Part shown: positions 34,449 through 42,970 of the stretch, in pieces | How the letters are laid out: each line of letters opens with the position of its first letter | Position numbering within the stretch: the stretch's first letter is position 1 | DNA from: JAOSJT01 sp035362335 | GTDB taxonomy: Bacteria; Bacteroidota; Ignavibacteria; SZUA-365 | Direction of reading: 5' to 3' | Assembly: GCA_035362335.1 (NCBI GenBank) | Contig: DAOSDL010000020.1 | Coordinates: 1-64,000 of the forward strand | DNA length: 64,000 bases | Translations under genes and position numbers: made by a program | The notes under the pieces: model-generated | The model's input: the letters and a program-made list of their open reading frames with translations, nothing else | Told to the model about the DNA's origin: nothing | Databases searched by the model: none

Positions 34449-36935
34449 TCAATAGGCGATGTCCACCCGCTGTCCGCCGCTGCGGAAGGGCAGGGTGATT
34501 TCGAAACGCCTGTGGTTGACGTCCAGATGGGCGCCCTGCGGTACGACACCGTTCATCGCATCGAGCAGCACTGTGCCGTTTACCGTCACGCTGCGCGGCT
34601 GCATGTCGCTGCCGAACAGGCGCAGGCGCACGGCGCGAATGGCGCGGGTGCGCTTGCTGTCAGGCGCGTCGATGTCCAGTATCCAGCGTTGCTCCTCCGT
34701 GCCCATGCGAAAGCGCAGTTCGTCGTAATCGCCCTGTTCGTAGGCATAGCCGTCGCCATCGTCGAGGTACAACACCCGCTCGGCGCCGGCCTGCGGAACG
34801 ATGTCGAGAATGAGCGTGTCGAGCAATTTCTCGCCGGTGTGCTGTATCACGTGGCGGCGGGGAATCATCGCGCCCTCGCGGTAAAACATGGGCAGACGGT
34901 CGAGCGGAGCATCCACGAGAATGCGTTGTCCACCGCTGTATGAGGTGCCGGTCCAGGGATCCACCCAGCGTCCGGCGGGGAGATAGACTTCCTGGAACAT
35001 CTGTCCTTCGTTCACCACCGGAGCGAGCAAGAGATCGTCGCCGAACAGCCAGGTGTGCTGCCAGCGCGGATTGAAGCACTCGGGATCGTTCTGGAAGTCG
35101 TGAAACAGCGGACGCATGATCGGCGTGCCGCTGCGCGCCGCTTCGCGGAAGGCGGTGTACGTGTAGGGCAGGAATTCGTAGCGCAATCCGATATAGCTGC
35201 GCGCCAGCCGTTCGGTATCTTCGCCGAAGGACCAGGGTTCCTGGTCGCGCGTATTGATGATGGAATGCGAGCGGAAGAACGGCGTGAAGGCCCCCACCTG
35301 CAGCCAGCGGATATACAACTCCGCTGTGGGGCTGTCGAAAAAACCGCCCACATCCGGGCCGTTGAAGGGCATGCCCGACAAACCGAGCCCGAGACTCATG
35401 CGTATGCCCATGCGCAGATTGTCGAAACGCGCGCTGTTGTCGCCCGTCCAAATCGCGGCCCAGCGCTGCGTTCCCGCGAAAGCGGCGCGTGTGAGAATGA
35501 AGGGACGCTTGTCGGGATAGGCGCGGCGCATGCCTTCGTAGGACGCCAGTGCTTCGAGATGGCCGTAAACATTGTGCATGCGTTTGATGGTGGATCGCCG
35601 GCCTCCGTCGTCGAATTGCACGAGATACGGAAACTCGCGTCCCCACACCGCCGGTTCGTTCATGTCATTCCAGAAGCCATCCACGCCCTGATCCATCATG
35701 CGCGCGTAATACTGCCCCCACCAGCGCCGCGTGCTTTCGCGGCTGAAATCCGGAAAGTGGCACCAGCCCGGCCACACCTGGCCGGAGTACAGGCTGCCGT
35801 CGGGGTAGGTGAGGAAATGCCCCTGCGCCACACCCTCGTCGTACACCTGATAGCCCCGTTCCACCTTGATGCCGGGATCGATGATGGGCACGACTTTGAA
35901 ACCCTCGCGCTCCAGATCCGCGAGCAGTGTGGCGGGCTGGGGAAAGGCGGCGCTGTCCCAGGTGAAGACCTTGTAGCGATCCATGTACATGATGTCGAGG
36001 TACAGCACATCGGCGGGAATGCGGCGCTGGCGGAAATTGCGCGCCACGTCGCGCACTTCGAACTCGGGGTAGTAGTTCCAGCGGCATTGCTGAAACCCCA
36101 GCGCCCATTGCGGAGGAAGGGGCATCAGACCGCTGAGTCGGGCATAGCGCCCCACGACATCGCGAATGGCGGGTCCGAAGATCAGATAGTAGCTCATCTC
36201 GCCATCTTCGGCGCCGAAGGAGAAGACGCGGTCGCTGGCCGCGCCGAGATTGAACACCGAGCGGAAGGTGTTGTCGAAATACACGCCGTACGCTCCCGCG
36301 TCGCGCACGCCGATGAAAAAGGGCACCGAGGCGTACAGCGGGTCGCGGTCGTTGCCGTAGGCGGGGATGTCGGAATTCCACATGGTCCAGAACGAACCGC
36401 GCTTGTTGAGGTCGCCGGTTTTTTCGCCCAGTCCATAGAAGCGCACATCGTCGTGCAGCGTTTTCCAGACGTGGATCTCCTTGCCGTCCCAGGCGTGACC
36501 GAAGGCGGGATCGTCGACGCACAACGCGCGGCGCTCGAGGTCGAGCATGCGCACGCGCACAGGATACTTGCGGATTTCCACCAGTCCGAGCGGGAGTGTG
36601 AGTACCAGGGCGCTGTCGCTTTCGTCGAGACTCCACGACGCCTGTTCGTACGCGGTGGCCTGCACCACGTAGGAGTAGTCGTCGAGCAGCGCGCTGTCGC
36701 GTCCCACCTGCACGCGGGCAATGCCGGGCGCGATCACGCTCACGCGCAGCACGTTGTTGTCCGCATGCACCGTCACGCCGCGATCATCGCGCGTGTGCGA
36801 AACGTAGCGCCCGAGAAAGGTGTAGCCGTCGGCGCGCAGTGGTGAGGCGGGAAGGAGCAGCAGTGCGACGATCAGCGCCGGCAAGGCGGAGCGCCGCAAT
36901 TCGGATATGCCGTGTTGCATTTTTGAAAAAATCAT
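34449..36935 (-). CDS. GH31-family alpha-glucosidase/alpha-xylosidase-like enzyme, exported
   Basis: 828 aa from the ATG at 36935; the ATG at 36920 (MQHGISELRR) is equally possible and neither has a clear ribosome site. Signal peptide ALPALIVALLLLPASPLRAD. The GH31 barrel has FYGLGEKTGDLNKRG, PPQWALGFQQCRWNYYPE, the nucleophile Asp in DGFWNDMNEPAVWG, the acid/base Asp in WTGDNSARFDNLR, and GPDVGGF. A C-terminal beta-sandwich follows. It probably hydrolyses alpha-glucosides in the periplasm. A longer frame to 37037 runs into the arg leader and is rejected. Confidence 0.93.
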   Translation of the reverse strand: MIFSKMQHGISELRRSALPALIVALLLLPASPLRADGYTFLGRYVSHTRDDRGVTVHADNNVLRVSVIAPGIARVQVGRDSALLDDYSYVVQATAYEQASWSLDESDSALVLTLPLGLVEIRKYPVRVRMLDLERRALCVDDPAFGHAWDGKEIHVWKTLHDDVRFYGLGEKTGDLNKRGSFWTMWNSDIPAYGNDRDPLYASVPFFIGVRDAGAYGVYFDNTFRSVFNLGAASDRVFSFGAEDGEMSYYLIFGPAIRDVVGRYARLSGLMPLPPQWALGFQQCRWNYYPEFEVRDVARNFRQRRIPADVLYLDIMYMDRYKVFTWDSAAFPQPATLLADLEREGFKVVPIIDPGIKVERGYQVYDEGVAQGHFLTYPDGSLYSGQVWPGWCHFPDFSRESTRRWWGQYYARMMDQGVDGFWNDMNEPAVWGREFPYLVQFDDGGRRSTIKRMHNVYGHLEALASYEGMRRAYPDKRPFILTRAAFAGTQRWAAIWTGDNSARFDNLRMGIRMSLGLGLSGMPFNGPDVGGFFDSPTAELYIRWLQVGAFTPFFRSHSIINTRDQEPWSFGEDTERLARSYIGLRYEFLPYTYTAFREAARSGTPIMRPLFHDFQNDPECFNPRWQHTWLFGDDLLLAPVVNEGQMFQEVYLPAGRWVDPWTGTSYSGGQRILVDAPLDRLPMFYREGAMIPRRHVIQHTGEKLLDTLILDIVPQAGAERVLYLDDGDGYAYEQGDYDELRFRMGTEEQRWILDIDAPDSKRTRAIRAVRLRLFGSDMQPRSVTVNGTVLLDAMNGVVPQGAHLDVNHRRFEITLPFRSGGQRVDIAY

Positions 36936-36943
36936 GCTATGCT
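36915..36943 (+). promoter_or_regulatory. Candidate promoter of the arginine operon
   Basis: TTGCAT (36915-36920) and TATGCT (36938-36943) are spaced by 17 bp. The start would be near 36950, giving a leader of ~245 nt before the first arg gene. The box overlaps the start region of the divergent GH31 gene. Confidence 0.5.
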
Positions 36944-36984
36944 TATGGACCTCTTTGTTCACAAGACCACCGGTGATTCGGATC

Positions 36985-37086
36985 ATGAGCTCGATGCTGC
37001 TCAATGTAGCCCTGAAGGCGCTGTATCGCAAGCGCAATGCGGCATGCCGCAGGGTGGTCCGTTTCCGCGCCTGCCGGCGCCGTTGA
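36985..37086 (+). CDS. Putative arginine-rich leader peptide of the arg operon
   Basis: A 33-codon frame starting at ATG 36985, with the weak ribosome site GGTGA 8 nt upstream. The peptide begins MSSMLLNVALKALY and ends RKRNAACRRVVRFRACRRR before TGA at 37084-37086. Nine of the last 19 codons are arginine (CGC, CGT, CGG, AGG), including three in a row at the stop. It lies alone in the leader of the complete arginine operon. By analogy with the his, trp and leu leaders, ribosome stalling at these codons under arginine shortage (or on excess arginine) could control the operon. This is inference; GC-rich DNA makes Arg codons common, so it needs testing. Confidence 0.5.
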   Translation: MSSMLLNVALKALYRKRNAACRRVVRFRACRRR

Positions 37087-37087
37087 T

Positions 37088-37134
37088 ACCCTCCCCCCCG
37101 AACGTATTTCCCATCATCTTCCCATCCCGTCTGT
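37088..37134 (+). promoter_or_regulatory. C-rich, G-poor stretch after the leader frame (rut-like)
   Basis: 23 C and only 4 G in 47 nt, starting 2 nt after the leader-peptide stop and ending ~60 nt before the first arg gene. Such unstructured C-rich RNA is the usual Rho loading site. No U-tract terminator hairpin is seen in the leader, so any attenuation would more likely be Rho-dependent (inference). Confidence 0.45.
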
Positions 37135-37195
37135 CGCGGCGAAGGTCGCCGGCGAAGGCGTGAACTCCGTATCCGAAAGGAAAGCAGCGCATATC

Positions 37196-37906
37196 ATGCT
37201 CACATACATCATTGCTGTTGCAGGCGAAGAGCACCTGTCCTGGGCTCCCGCCATCTGCGCGGCGATAGCCGAGGCCGCCGCGGCCCGGGGAACGGGTATC
37301 GCACGGCGCGAGCCCGCATATATCGAAGGAAAAATGCGTGAAGGCAAAGCCGTGATCGCCCTTGCCCGCGATGACGCGGACGGGCGCGACGACCTGGCCG
37401 GCTTTTGCTATATCGAAACCTGGAGCGAGAAACGCTATGTGGCGAATTCCGGCCTCATCGTGCTCCCCGCGCATCGCCACGCGGGCCTGGCCATGCGCAT
37501 CAAGCAACGCGTGTTCGAATTGTCGCGCGAACGCTATCCCCAGGCCAGGATTTTCGGCATCACCACCAGTCACGCGGTGATGAAAATCAACACGGCGCTC
37601 GGATATGTGCCCGCGCCTTTCAGTGAACTCACGGCCGACGAAGAATTCTGGAATGGCTGCCGCAGCTGTCCGAATGTCGATATTCTCACGCGCACCAATC
37701 GCAGCATGTGCCTCTGTACCGGTATGCTGTACGATCCCGATCGTCCGCATCCCATTGTTGCGAGCGAGAAAGGCCGTCGCGTGAATGGCGCGGAAGCGCG
37801 GGACGACATCGCGGAGGCCGTACATGATTCACAGGACGGGTCTGCGTCGCAGGACATGTCCAACCTGCGCGCGGCCGCAGCGCGCGAGGAGGCGAGCTAT
37901 GTCTGA
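37196..37906 (+). CDS. GNAT-family N-acyltransferase, probable N-acylglutamate synthase
   Basis: 236 aa. The ATG at 37196 has AAAGGAAA ~10 nt upstream. GNAT core: EGKMREGKAVIALARDDADG, GFCYIETWSEKRYVANSGLI, the acyl-CoA loop LPAHRHAGLAMRIKQRVFEL, and ITTSHAVMKINTALGYVPAP. A cysteine cluster, GCRSCPNVDIL ... MCLCTGMLYDP, follows, as in related Bacteroidetes proteins found at the head of arg clusters, and may bind metal. Its position before argG and the lack of argA or argJ elsewhere in the operon suggest it makes N-acetyl- or N-succinylglutamate. It overlaps argG by 8 bp. The last ~55 residues look disordered. Confidence 0.82.
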   Translation: MLTYIIAVAGEEHLSWAPAICAAIAEAAAARGTGIARREPAYIEGKMREGKAVIALARDDADGRDDLAGFCYIETWSEKRYVANSGLIVLPAHRHAGLAMRIKQRVFELSRERYPQARIFGITTSHAVMKINTALGYVPAPFSELTADEEFWNGCRSCPNVDILTRTNRSMCLCTGMLYDPDRPHPIVASEKGRRVNGAEARDDIAEAVHDSQDGSASQDMSNLRAAAAREEASYV

Positions 37907-39104
37907 GCGGCCGAAAATTGTTCTGGCCTTCAGTGGTGGACTCGACACCACGTACTGCGCCGTGCATCTCGCCCGCGAGATGGGAGCCGATGTGTACACG
38001 GCGACGGTGAACACCGGCGGCTTCACCGCCGAGGAATGCGATGCCATCGAGGCGCGGGCGCTGGCATTGGGCGCGGTCGGCCATCGCACCATTGATGCCA
38101 CGCGGGAATTTTACACGCGCTGCATACGCTATCTGGTGTACGGCAATGTGCTGCGCGGCGGCGTGTACCCGCTGTCGGTGAGTGCCGAGCGTGTGTTTCA
38201 GGCCGAGGCCATCGCGCGGCATGCGCGGGAGCTGGGCGCGACGCATGTGGCGCATGGATCGACCGGCGCCGGAAACGATCAGGTGCGCTTCGACAGCGTG
38301 TTCCACATTCTGCTGCCCGGCGTGCCCATTCTCACTCCCATCCGCGACCACGGCCTGAGCCGTGACGAGGAAATCGCCCGGCTGCGCGCGCATGGCGTGG
38401 AAGGTCAGTGGGAGCGCGCGCCGTACTCCATCAACCAGGGGTTGTGGGGGACGTCGGTGGGTGGCCGCGAAACCCTCGGCTCGACCGAACCCCTGCCGGA
38501 GGAGGCCTGGCCCGTGCCGGTGACGCGCGACGACAGCGAAACGGTGGAGCTGCGCTTCGAGCGCGGTGAGATTGTGGACGTGAACGCGCGTGGCTGCAGC
38601 GACAGCATCGAGGCCATTCGTGCGCTCGAGCGTATCGCAGCGCCTTTCGGTGTGGGACGCGACATCCACATCGGCGACACCATCATCGGCATGAAGGGCC
38701 GCGTGGGTTTTGCGGCCGCCGCACCGTTGATCATCATCAAGGCGCATCACGCACTGGAGAAGCACACGCTGACCCGGCAGCAACAACTGGTGAAGGAGCA
38801 GTTGGCGGCGGTGTACGGCGGCCTGGTGCACGAGGCCCAATTCCTCGACCCCGCCGCACGCGATATCGAAGCGCTGTTCGAGCGTTCGCAGCGGCATGTG
38901 ACGGGAACGGTGCGAGTGCGTCTCGCGCCGTATCGTTTCCACATCCTTGGCGTGGACACCCCGCACGATCTGATGGCCTCGCGTTTTGGCGCGTACGGCG
39001 AGGAGCAGCGCGGTTGGACCGGCGATGACGTGCGGGGATTTTCCCGCATTCACGCCAACCAGGCCATGATTCACCACGCCGTGCATGATGGGGAGGACGC
39101 ATGA
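37899..39104 (+). CDS. argG: Argininosuccinate synthase
   Basis: 401 aa. The ATG at 37899 follows GAGGAGG. ATP-pyrophosphatase P-loop in IVLAFSGGLDTTYCAVHL, then VAHGSTGAGNDQVRF and YSINQGLWG, all family signatures. It joins citrulline and aspartate using ATP. Second gene of the arginine operon. It overlaps argC by 4 bp (ATGA). All expected binding motifs are seen. Confidence 0.96.
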   Translation: MSERPKIVLAFSGGLDTTYCAVHLAREMGADVYTATVNTGGFTAEECDAIEARALALGAVGHRTIDATREFYTRCIRYLVYGNVLRGGVYPLSVSAERVFQAEAIARHARELGATHVAHGSTGAGNDQVRFDSVFHILLPGVPILTPIRDHGLSRDEEIARLRAHGVEGQWERAPYSINQGLWGTSVGGRETLGSTEPLPEEAWPVPVTRDDSETVELRFERGEIVDVNARGCSDSIEAIRALERIAAPFGVGRDIHIGDTIIGMKGRVGFAAAAPLIIIKAHHALEKHTLTRQQQLVKEQLAAVYGGLVHEAQFLDPAARDIEALFERSQRHVTGTVRVRLAPYRFHILGVDTPHDLMASRFGAYGEEQRGWTGDDVRGFSRIHANQAMIHHAVHDGEDA

Positions 39105-40072
39105 TACGCGTCGGCATCGTCGGCGCTTCGGGCCTCGCGGGCGGCGAATTGTTGCGCGTGCTGCTGGGCCATCCCGGCGTGCGTGTGGAGTGGCTGCTTT
39201 CGAAGCGCCGGGACGGGCAGCCCGTTGCCATCGCGCATCCCGATCTGGAGGGTGTCAGCACGCTGCGCTTTCGCGGGACCGTGGAAACAGATGTGGATGT
39301 CGTGTTTCTGTGCCTCGCGCATGGCGAGAGCGACCGCGTGCTGCACGAGCTGGCGCTGCCGCGCGCGGTGCGCGTGATTGATCTCAGTCAGGACCACCGG
39401 TACGACAGCGCGGGCGGCTGGGTGTACGGACTGCCGGAGTTGCATCGGGAGGCGATAGCCGCTGCCGGCGACGGCGCGCGCGTTGCCAGTCCCGGATGTT
39501 TCGCCACCGCGCTGCAGCTCGGTCTGCTTCCCGCCGCCGCACACGGCCTGTTGCCCGCCGCCATTCACAGCAGCGCAGTCACGGGATCGACCGGCGCGGG
39601 TGCGGCGTTGAGCGAGACGCTGCATTTTTCCTGGCGCGCCGCCAACATGCAGGTGTACAAACCCTTCACACATCAGCATCTGCGCGAAGTGCGGCACAGC
39701 GTGCGTACGCTGCAAGCCGGATTCGACGGGACGCACCATTTCATTCCCTACCGCGGTCCGTTCACGCGCGGCATTATCGCCAGCAGCTATTTCGACACGC
39801 GACTGGACGACGAAGCTGCGCGCGGGTTGTATCGCGATTGGTACGCGGATCACCCGTTTGTCACCCTTGTGGACGAGCAGCCCGATCTCAAGCGCGTGGT
39901 CAACACCAATCGTTGCCTGCTGCATGTGACGGTGCTCGATGGCATGTTGCTGGCCGTGAGCGTGATCGACAATCTGCTGAAAGGCGCGGCGGGGCAGGCG
40001 GTGCAATCCATGAATCTTTTGTTCGGTCTCGACGAAAGCACGGGACTGCATTTCAAAGCCACAGCATATTGA
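39101..40072 (+). CDS. argC: N-acyl-gamma-glutamyl-phosphate reductase
   Basis: 323 aa. Rossmann start MIRVGIVGASGLAGGELLR, catalytic cysteine in RVASPGCFATALQLGLLP, and PFTHQHLREVRHSV near the active-site histidine. It reduces the acylglutamyl phosphate made by ArgB to the semialdehyde, with NADPH. It overlaps argG by 4 bp and is followed by argD after 5 bp. Confidence 0.95.
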   Translation: MIRVGIVGASGLAGGELLRVLLGHPGVRVEWLLSKRRDGQPVAIAHPDLEGVSTLRFRGTVETDVDVVFLCLAHGESDRVLHELALPRAVRVIDLSQDHRYDSAGGWVYGLPELHREAIAAAGDGARVASPGCFATALQLGLLPAAAHGLLPAAIHSSAVTGSTGAGAALSETLHFSWRAANMQVYKPFTHQHLREVRHSVRTLQAGFDGTHHFIPYRGPFTRGIIASSYFDTRLDDEAARGLYRDWYADHPFVTLVDEQPDLKRVVNTNRCLLHVTVLDGMLLAVSVIDNLLKGAAGQAVQSMNLLFGLDESTGLHFKATAY

Positions 40073-40077
40073 AGTCC

Positions 40078-41229
40078 ATGCAAGCGCTCGATGTGTATGC
40101 ACAGTATGACATTTCTCCCGTGCGCGGACGCGGCGCGGAGTTGTGGGACGCCGAGGGACGGCGCTATCTGGATTTCTACGGCGGACACGCCGTGATATCC
40201 ATCGGACACAGCCATCCGCAGTTTGTCGAAGCACTGCGCGCGCAGATCGAGCGGCTGGTGTTTTACTCGAATGCCGTGCGGAATCCGGTGCAGGACGCGC
40301 TGGCGCGCTTGCTGGGCGAAGTCTCGGGCTGCGAACACTACCGCCTGTTTCTCTGCAATTCCGGTGCCGAAGCCAACGAAAACGCGCTCAAACTCGCGTC
40401 TTTCCACAACGGGAGGAGCGCCGTGGTCGCGCTGCGCGGGGCGTTCCACGGACGCAGCTCGGCCGCGGTGCAGGTCACGGACAATCCCACGCTTCGCGCT
40501 GCCATCAACCAGGGCATGGAGGTCCGTTTTGTTGCCCCCAACACCACGGACGAACTCGAACAGGCCGTGCGCACGGACGATGTCGCGGCGGTCATCATCG
40601 AAGGCATGCAGGGCGTGGAGGGCGTGATTCCGATGGAGGACGATTATCTCCGCGATGCGCGGCTGCTCTGCGATCGGCACGGCGCGGCGTTGATTCTCGA
40701 CGAAGTGCAATCGGGCTACGGACGCACCGGCAGCTTCTTCGCTTTTCAACATGCGGGCATCGAGCCCGACCTCGTCACCATTGCCAAGGGCATGGGGAAT
40801 GGCGTGCCGGTGGGCGGCGTGTTGGTGCATCCATCCATCCGCACGTGGCGTGGTCAGCTGGGCAGCACCTTCGGCGGCAATCATCTCGCGTGCGCCGCCG
40901 CCATTGCGGTGCTGGAGGTGCTGCGCGCGGAAGGACTGATCGCACACGCCGAGCGTATGGGCGCGATGCTGCGTGACGGTCTGAGCGCGGTGCCGGGTGT
41001 GCGCGAACTGCGCGGTCGCGGGCTGATGCTGGGACTGGCGCTCGATGGTCCGGCCGCGGCGCCACGCGCGGCGTTGCTCGGGCAGCATGGCATATTCACC
41101 GGCTCGGCCGCGCGCGACGATACACTGCGCCTTCTGCCGCCGCTCACCATCGGTGAAGCGGATGTGCGGGAATTTCTCACGGCGTTCGACGCCGTATGTT
41201 CATCCCATTCATGGAGTGCCAACGCATGA
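40078..41229 (+). CDS. argD: N-acyl-ornithine aminotransferase
   Basis: 383 aa from the ATG at 40078. Class III PLP aminotransferase: LDFYGGHAVISIGHSHPQFV, CNSGAEANENALKLA, AVVALRGAFHGRSSAAVQVT, the Asp that contacts PLP in LILDEVQSGYGRTG, the Schiff-base lysine in LVTIAKGMGNGVPVGGVLV, and STFGGNHLACAAAIAVLE. It converts the acylglutamate semialdehyde to acylornithine. Its stop overlaps the next start by 4 bp. Confidence 0.95.
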   Translation: MQALDVYAQYDISPVRGRGAELWDAEGRRYLDFYGGHAVISIGHSHPQFVEALRAQIERLVFYSNAVRNPVQDALARLLGEVSGCEHYRLFLCNSGAEANENALKLASFHNGRSAVVALRGAFHGRSSAAVQVTDNPTLRAAINQGMEVRFVAPNTTDELEQAVRTDDVAAVIIEGMQGVEGVIPMEDDYLRDARLLCDRHGAALILDEVQSGYGRTGSFFAFQHAGIEPDLVTIAKGMGNGVPVGGVLVHPSIRTWRGQLGSTFGGNHLACAAAIAVLEVLRAEGLIAHAERMGAMLRDGLSAVPGVRELRGRGLMLGLALDGPAAAPRAALLGQHGIFTGSAARDDTLRLLPPLTIGEADVREFLTAFDAVCSSHSWSANA

Positions 41230-42173
41230 GACAATTTCTTTCCGCCGACGATGTACCGGACTTCGCTTCGGCCATAGCCACCGCCCGCGAACTCAAGGCC
41301 GCGCCGTTTTCGCGACAGGAAGTCGGCCGCAACCGCACGCTGGGGCTGGTGTTTTTCAATTCCTCGTTGCGTACGCGTCTCAGTACGCAGGTGGCCGCCC
41401 AGAATCTCGGCATGAACGTGATCGTGCTCAATACGGGACAGGACGCCTGGCAGCTCGAATTCGCGGACGGGACCGTGATGGATGGCGGCAGCGCCGAGCA
41501 CATCCGCGAAGCGGCAGCCGTACTCGGCGAATACTGCGACATCATCGGTGTACGTGCCTTCGCCGGGCTCAAGGACAGGGATGCGGACTATGGGGAGGAA
41601 GTGCTGAGCAGCATGGCGCGCTACAGCGGCCGACCGCTGCTGAGTCTCGAAGGAGCGACGCGGCATCCCTTGCAGTCCTTCGCAGACCTGCTCACCATCG
41701 AGGAGTACAAGCGTGTCGCGCGCCCCAAAGTGCTGCTCACCTGGGCGCCGCATCCCCGGGCGCTGCCGCAGGCAGTGCCGAACAGCTTTGCGGAGTGGAT
41801 GCTGCGTGCCGATGTGGACTTCGTGGTGACGCATCCCGAGGGATATGAACTCGACGAGAGTTTCGTGCCCGCGCATTGCATTGACTACGACCGCGAGCGT
41901 GCCTTCGCCGATGCCGATTTTGTTTATGCCAAGAACTGGTCGAGTTTCAGCGACTACGGTGCTGTGCTGCGCCGGGATGCGGCATGGATGGTGACGGCCG
42001 CGGATATGGCGCGTACGCGCCAGGGCAAATTCATGCACTGTCTGCCGGTGCGGCGCAATGTGATTGTCGAGGATGCGGTGCTGGACAGCGAGGCCTCCAT
42101 TGTCATCCCGCAGGCGGGCAATCGCGTGTGGTCCGCGCAGGCCGTGCTGTTGCGCATGCTGGAGGCACTGTGA
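41226..42173 (+). CDS. argF': N-acylornithine carbamoyltransferase (acetyl- or succinylornithine type)
   Basis: 315 aa. The ATG at 41226 has GGAG 8 nt upstream. The enzyme belongs to the Xanthomonas/Bacteroides branch that carbamoylates N-acylornithine, not ornithine: carbamoyl-phosphate loop SSLRTRLSTQV, DAWQLEFADGTVMDGGSAEH, GVRAFAGLKDRDADYG, LTWAPHPRALPQAV, KNWSSFSDYG and HCLPVRRNV. The residue that separates acetyl- from succinylornithine enzymes (Glu92 in Xanthomonas, Pro90 in Bacteroides fragilis) is Ala90 here, in the same alignment column. A small residue there favours the succinyl substrate in published mutants as I recall, so succinylornithine is likely. Fifth gene of the operon. 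Confidence 0.92.
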   Translation: MRQFLSADDVPDFASAIATARELKAAPFSRQEVGRNRTLGLVFFNSSLRTRLSTQVAAQNLGMNVIVLNTGQDAWQLEFADGTVMDGGSAEHIREAAAVLGEYCDIIGVRAFAGLKDRDADYGEEVLSSMARYSGRPLLSLEGATRHPLQSFADLLTIEEYKRVARPKVLLTWAPHPRALPQAVPNSFAEWMLRADVDFVVTHPEGYELDESFVPAHCIDYDRERAFADADFVYAKNWSSFSDYGAVLRRDAAWMVTAADMARTRQGKFMHCLPVRRNVIVEDAVLDSEASIVIPQAGNRVWSAQAVLLRMLEAL

Positions 42174-42970
42174 CCCAGCAGTACGGCACCGTGCATGTGA
42201 TCAAGCTGGGAGGCCGCATCATCGAGGACAACGCGGCGCTGGAAGGCGTTCTCGATGCTGTCGCCGGACTGAACGAAGCGGCGATTCTCGTGCACGGTGG
42301 TGGCGACGAAGCGAGTGCCGTGGCACGCATGCTGGGCATCGAGCCCGTGATGGTGGACGGGCGTCGCGTCACCGATGCGGCCATGCTCGATGTGGCGGTG
42401 ATGGTTTACGCGGGACGCGTAGGAAAGCGCCTGGTGGCGGCCCTCGCCGCACGCGGCGTGCGCGCGCTGGGTCTGACCGGCGCCGATGGCGATGTGCTTC
42501 GTGCGCGACGCCGTCCAGTGGGTACAGTGGATTACGGTTTCGTCGGCGATGTGATCGGAGTGAACACGGACCTTCTCGGCGCCTTGTTGCGTGAAGGCCT
42601 GCTGCCGGTGCTTGCTCCGCTCACGCACGACGGCAGCGGACAATTGCTGAACACCAATGCCGACACCATCGCCGCCGAGGTCTGCGTGGCCTTGGCCGCT
42701 ACCTACGATGTGCACGCCTATTTCTGCCTCGATCGTCCCGGCGTGTGTCTGGACGCGGAGCGTCCCGCGTCGGTATTGCCCGTGATCGACACGCGACGTT
42801 ACGCCGAATTGGTTGCGAGCGGAGCCATTTCCGGCGGCATGCTGCCGAAATTGCGCAACGCCTTCGCCGCACAGGCGGCCGGAGCGCGCCGCGTATTGCT
42901 GCTGCGCGCCGATGCGCTTCCCGCGGCCTTGGCAGGCGCCAGCTGCGTATGCACGGAGCTGCGGTCATGA
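42170..42970 (+). CDS. argB: N-acylglutamate kinase
   Basis: 266 aa. Starts at the GTG at 42170, which overlaps the argF' stop by 4 bp and has GGAGG 4 nt upstream. Amino-acid-kinase fold: VHVIKLGGRIIEDNAAL, ILVHGGGDEASAVARMLGIE, VMVDGRRVTDAAMLDVAVMV, LNTNADTIAAEVCVAL, and ISGGMLPKLRNAFAAQAAGA. It phosphorylates N-acylglutamate. The N-terminal helix linked to arginine feedback in hexameric NAGKs is absent, so feedback through this enzyme is unlikely (inference). It overlaps argE by 4 bp. Confidence 0.95.
   Translation: MTQQYGTVHVIKLGGRIIEDNAALEGVLDAVAGLNEAAILVHGGGDEASAVARMLGIEPVMVDGRRVTDAAMLDVAVMVYAGRVGKRLVAALAARGVRALGLTGADGDVLRARRRPVGTVDYGFVGDVIGVNTDLLGALLREGLLPVLAPLTHDGSGQLLNTNADTIAAEVCVALAATYDVHAYFCLDRPGVCLDAERPASVLPVIDTRRYAELVASGAISGGMLPKLRNAFAAQAAGARRVLLLRADALPAALAGASCVCTELRS

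Noticed and set aside
36939..37163. 74-codon frame in the arg leader, another phase
   Set aside because: It starts inside the promoter -10 box, has no ribosome site, and no amino-acid pattern relevant to the operon. The Arg-rich frame at 36985 is the better candidate.
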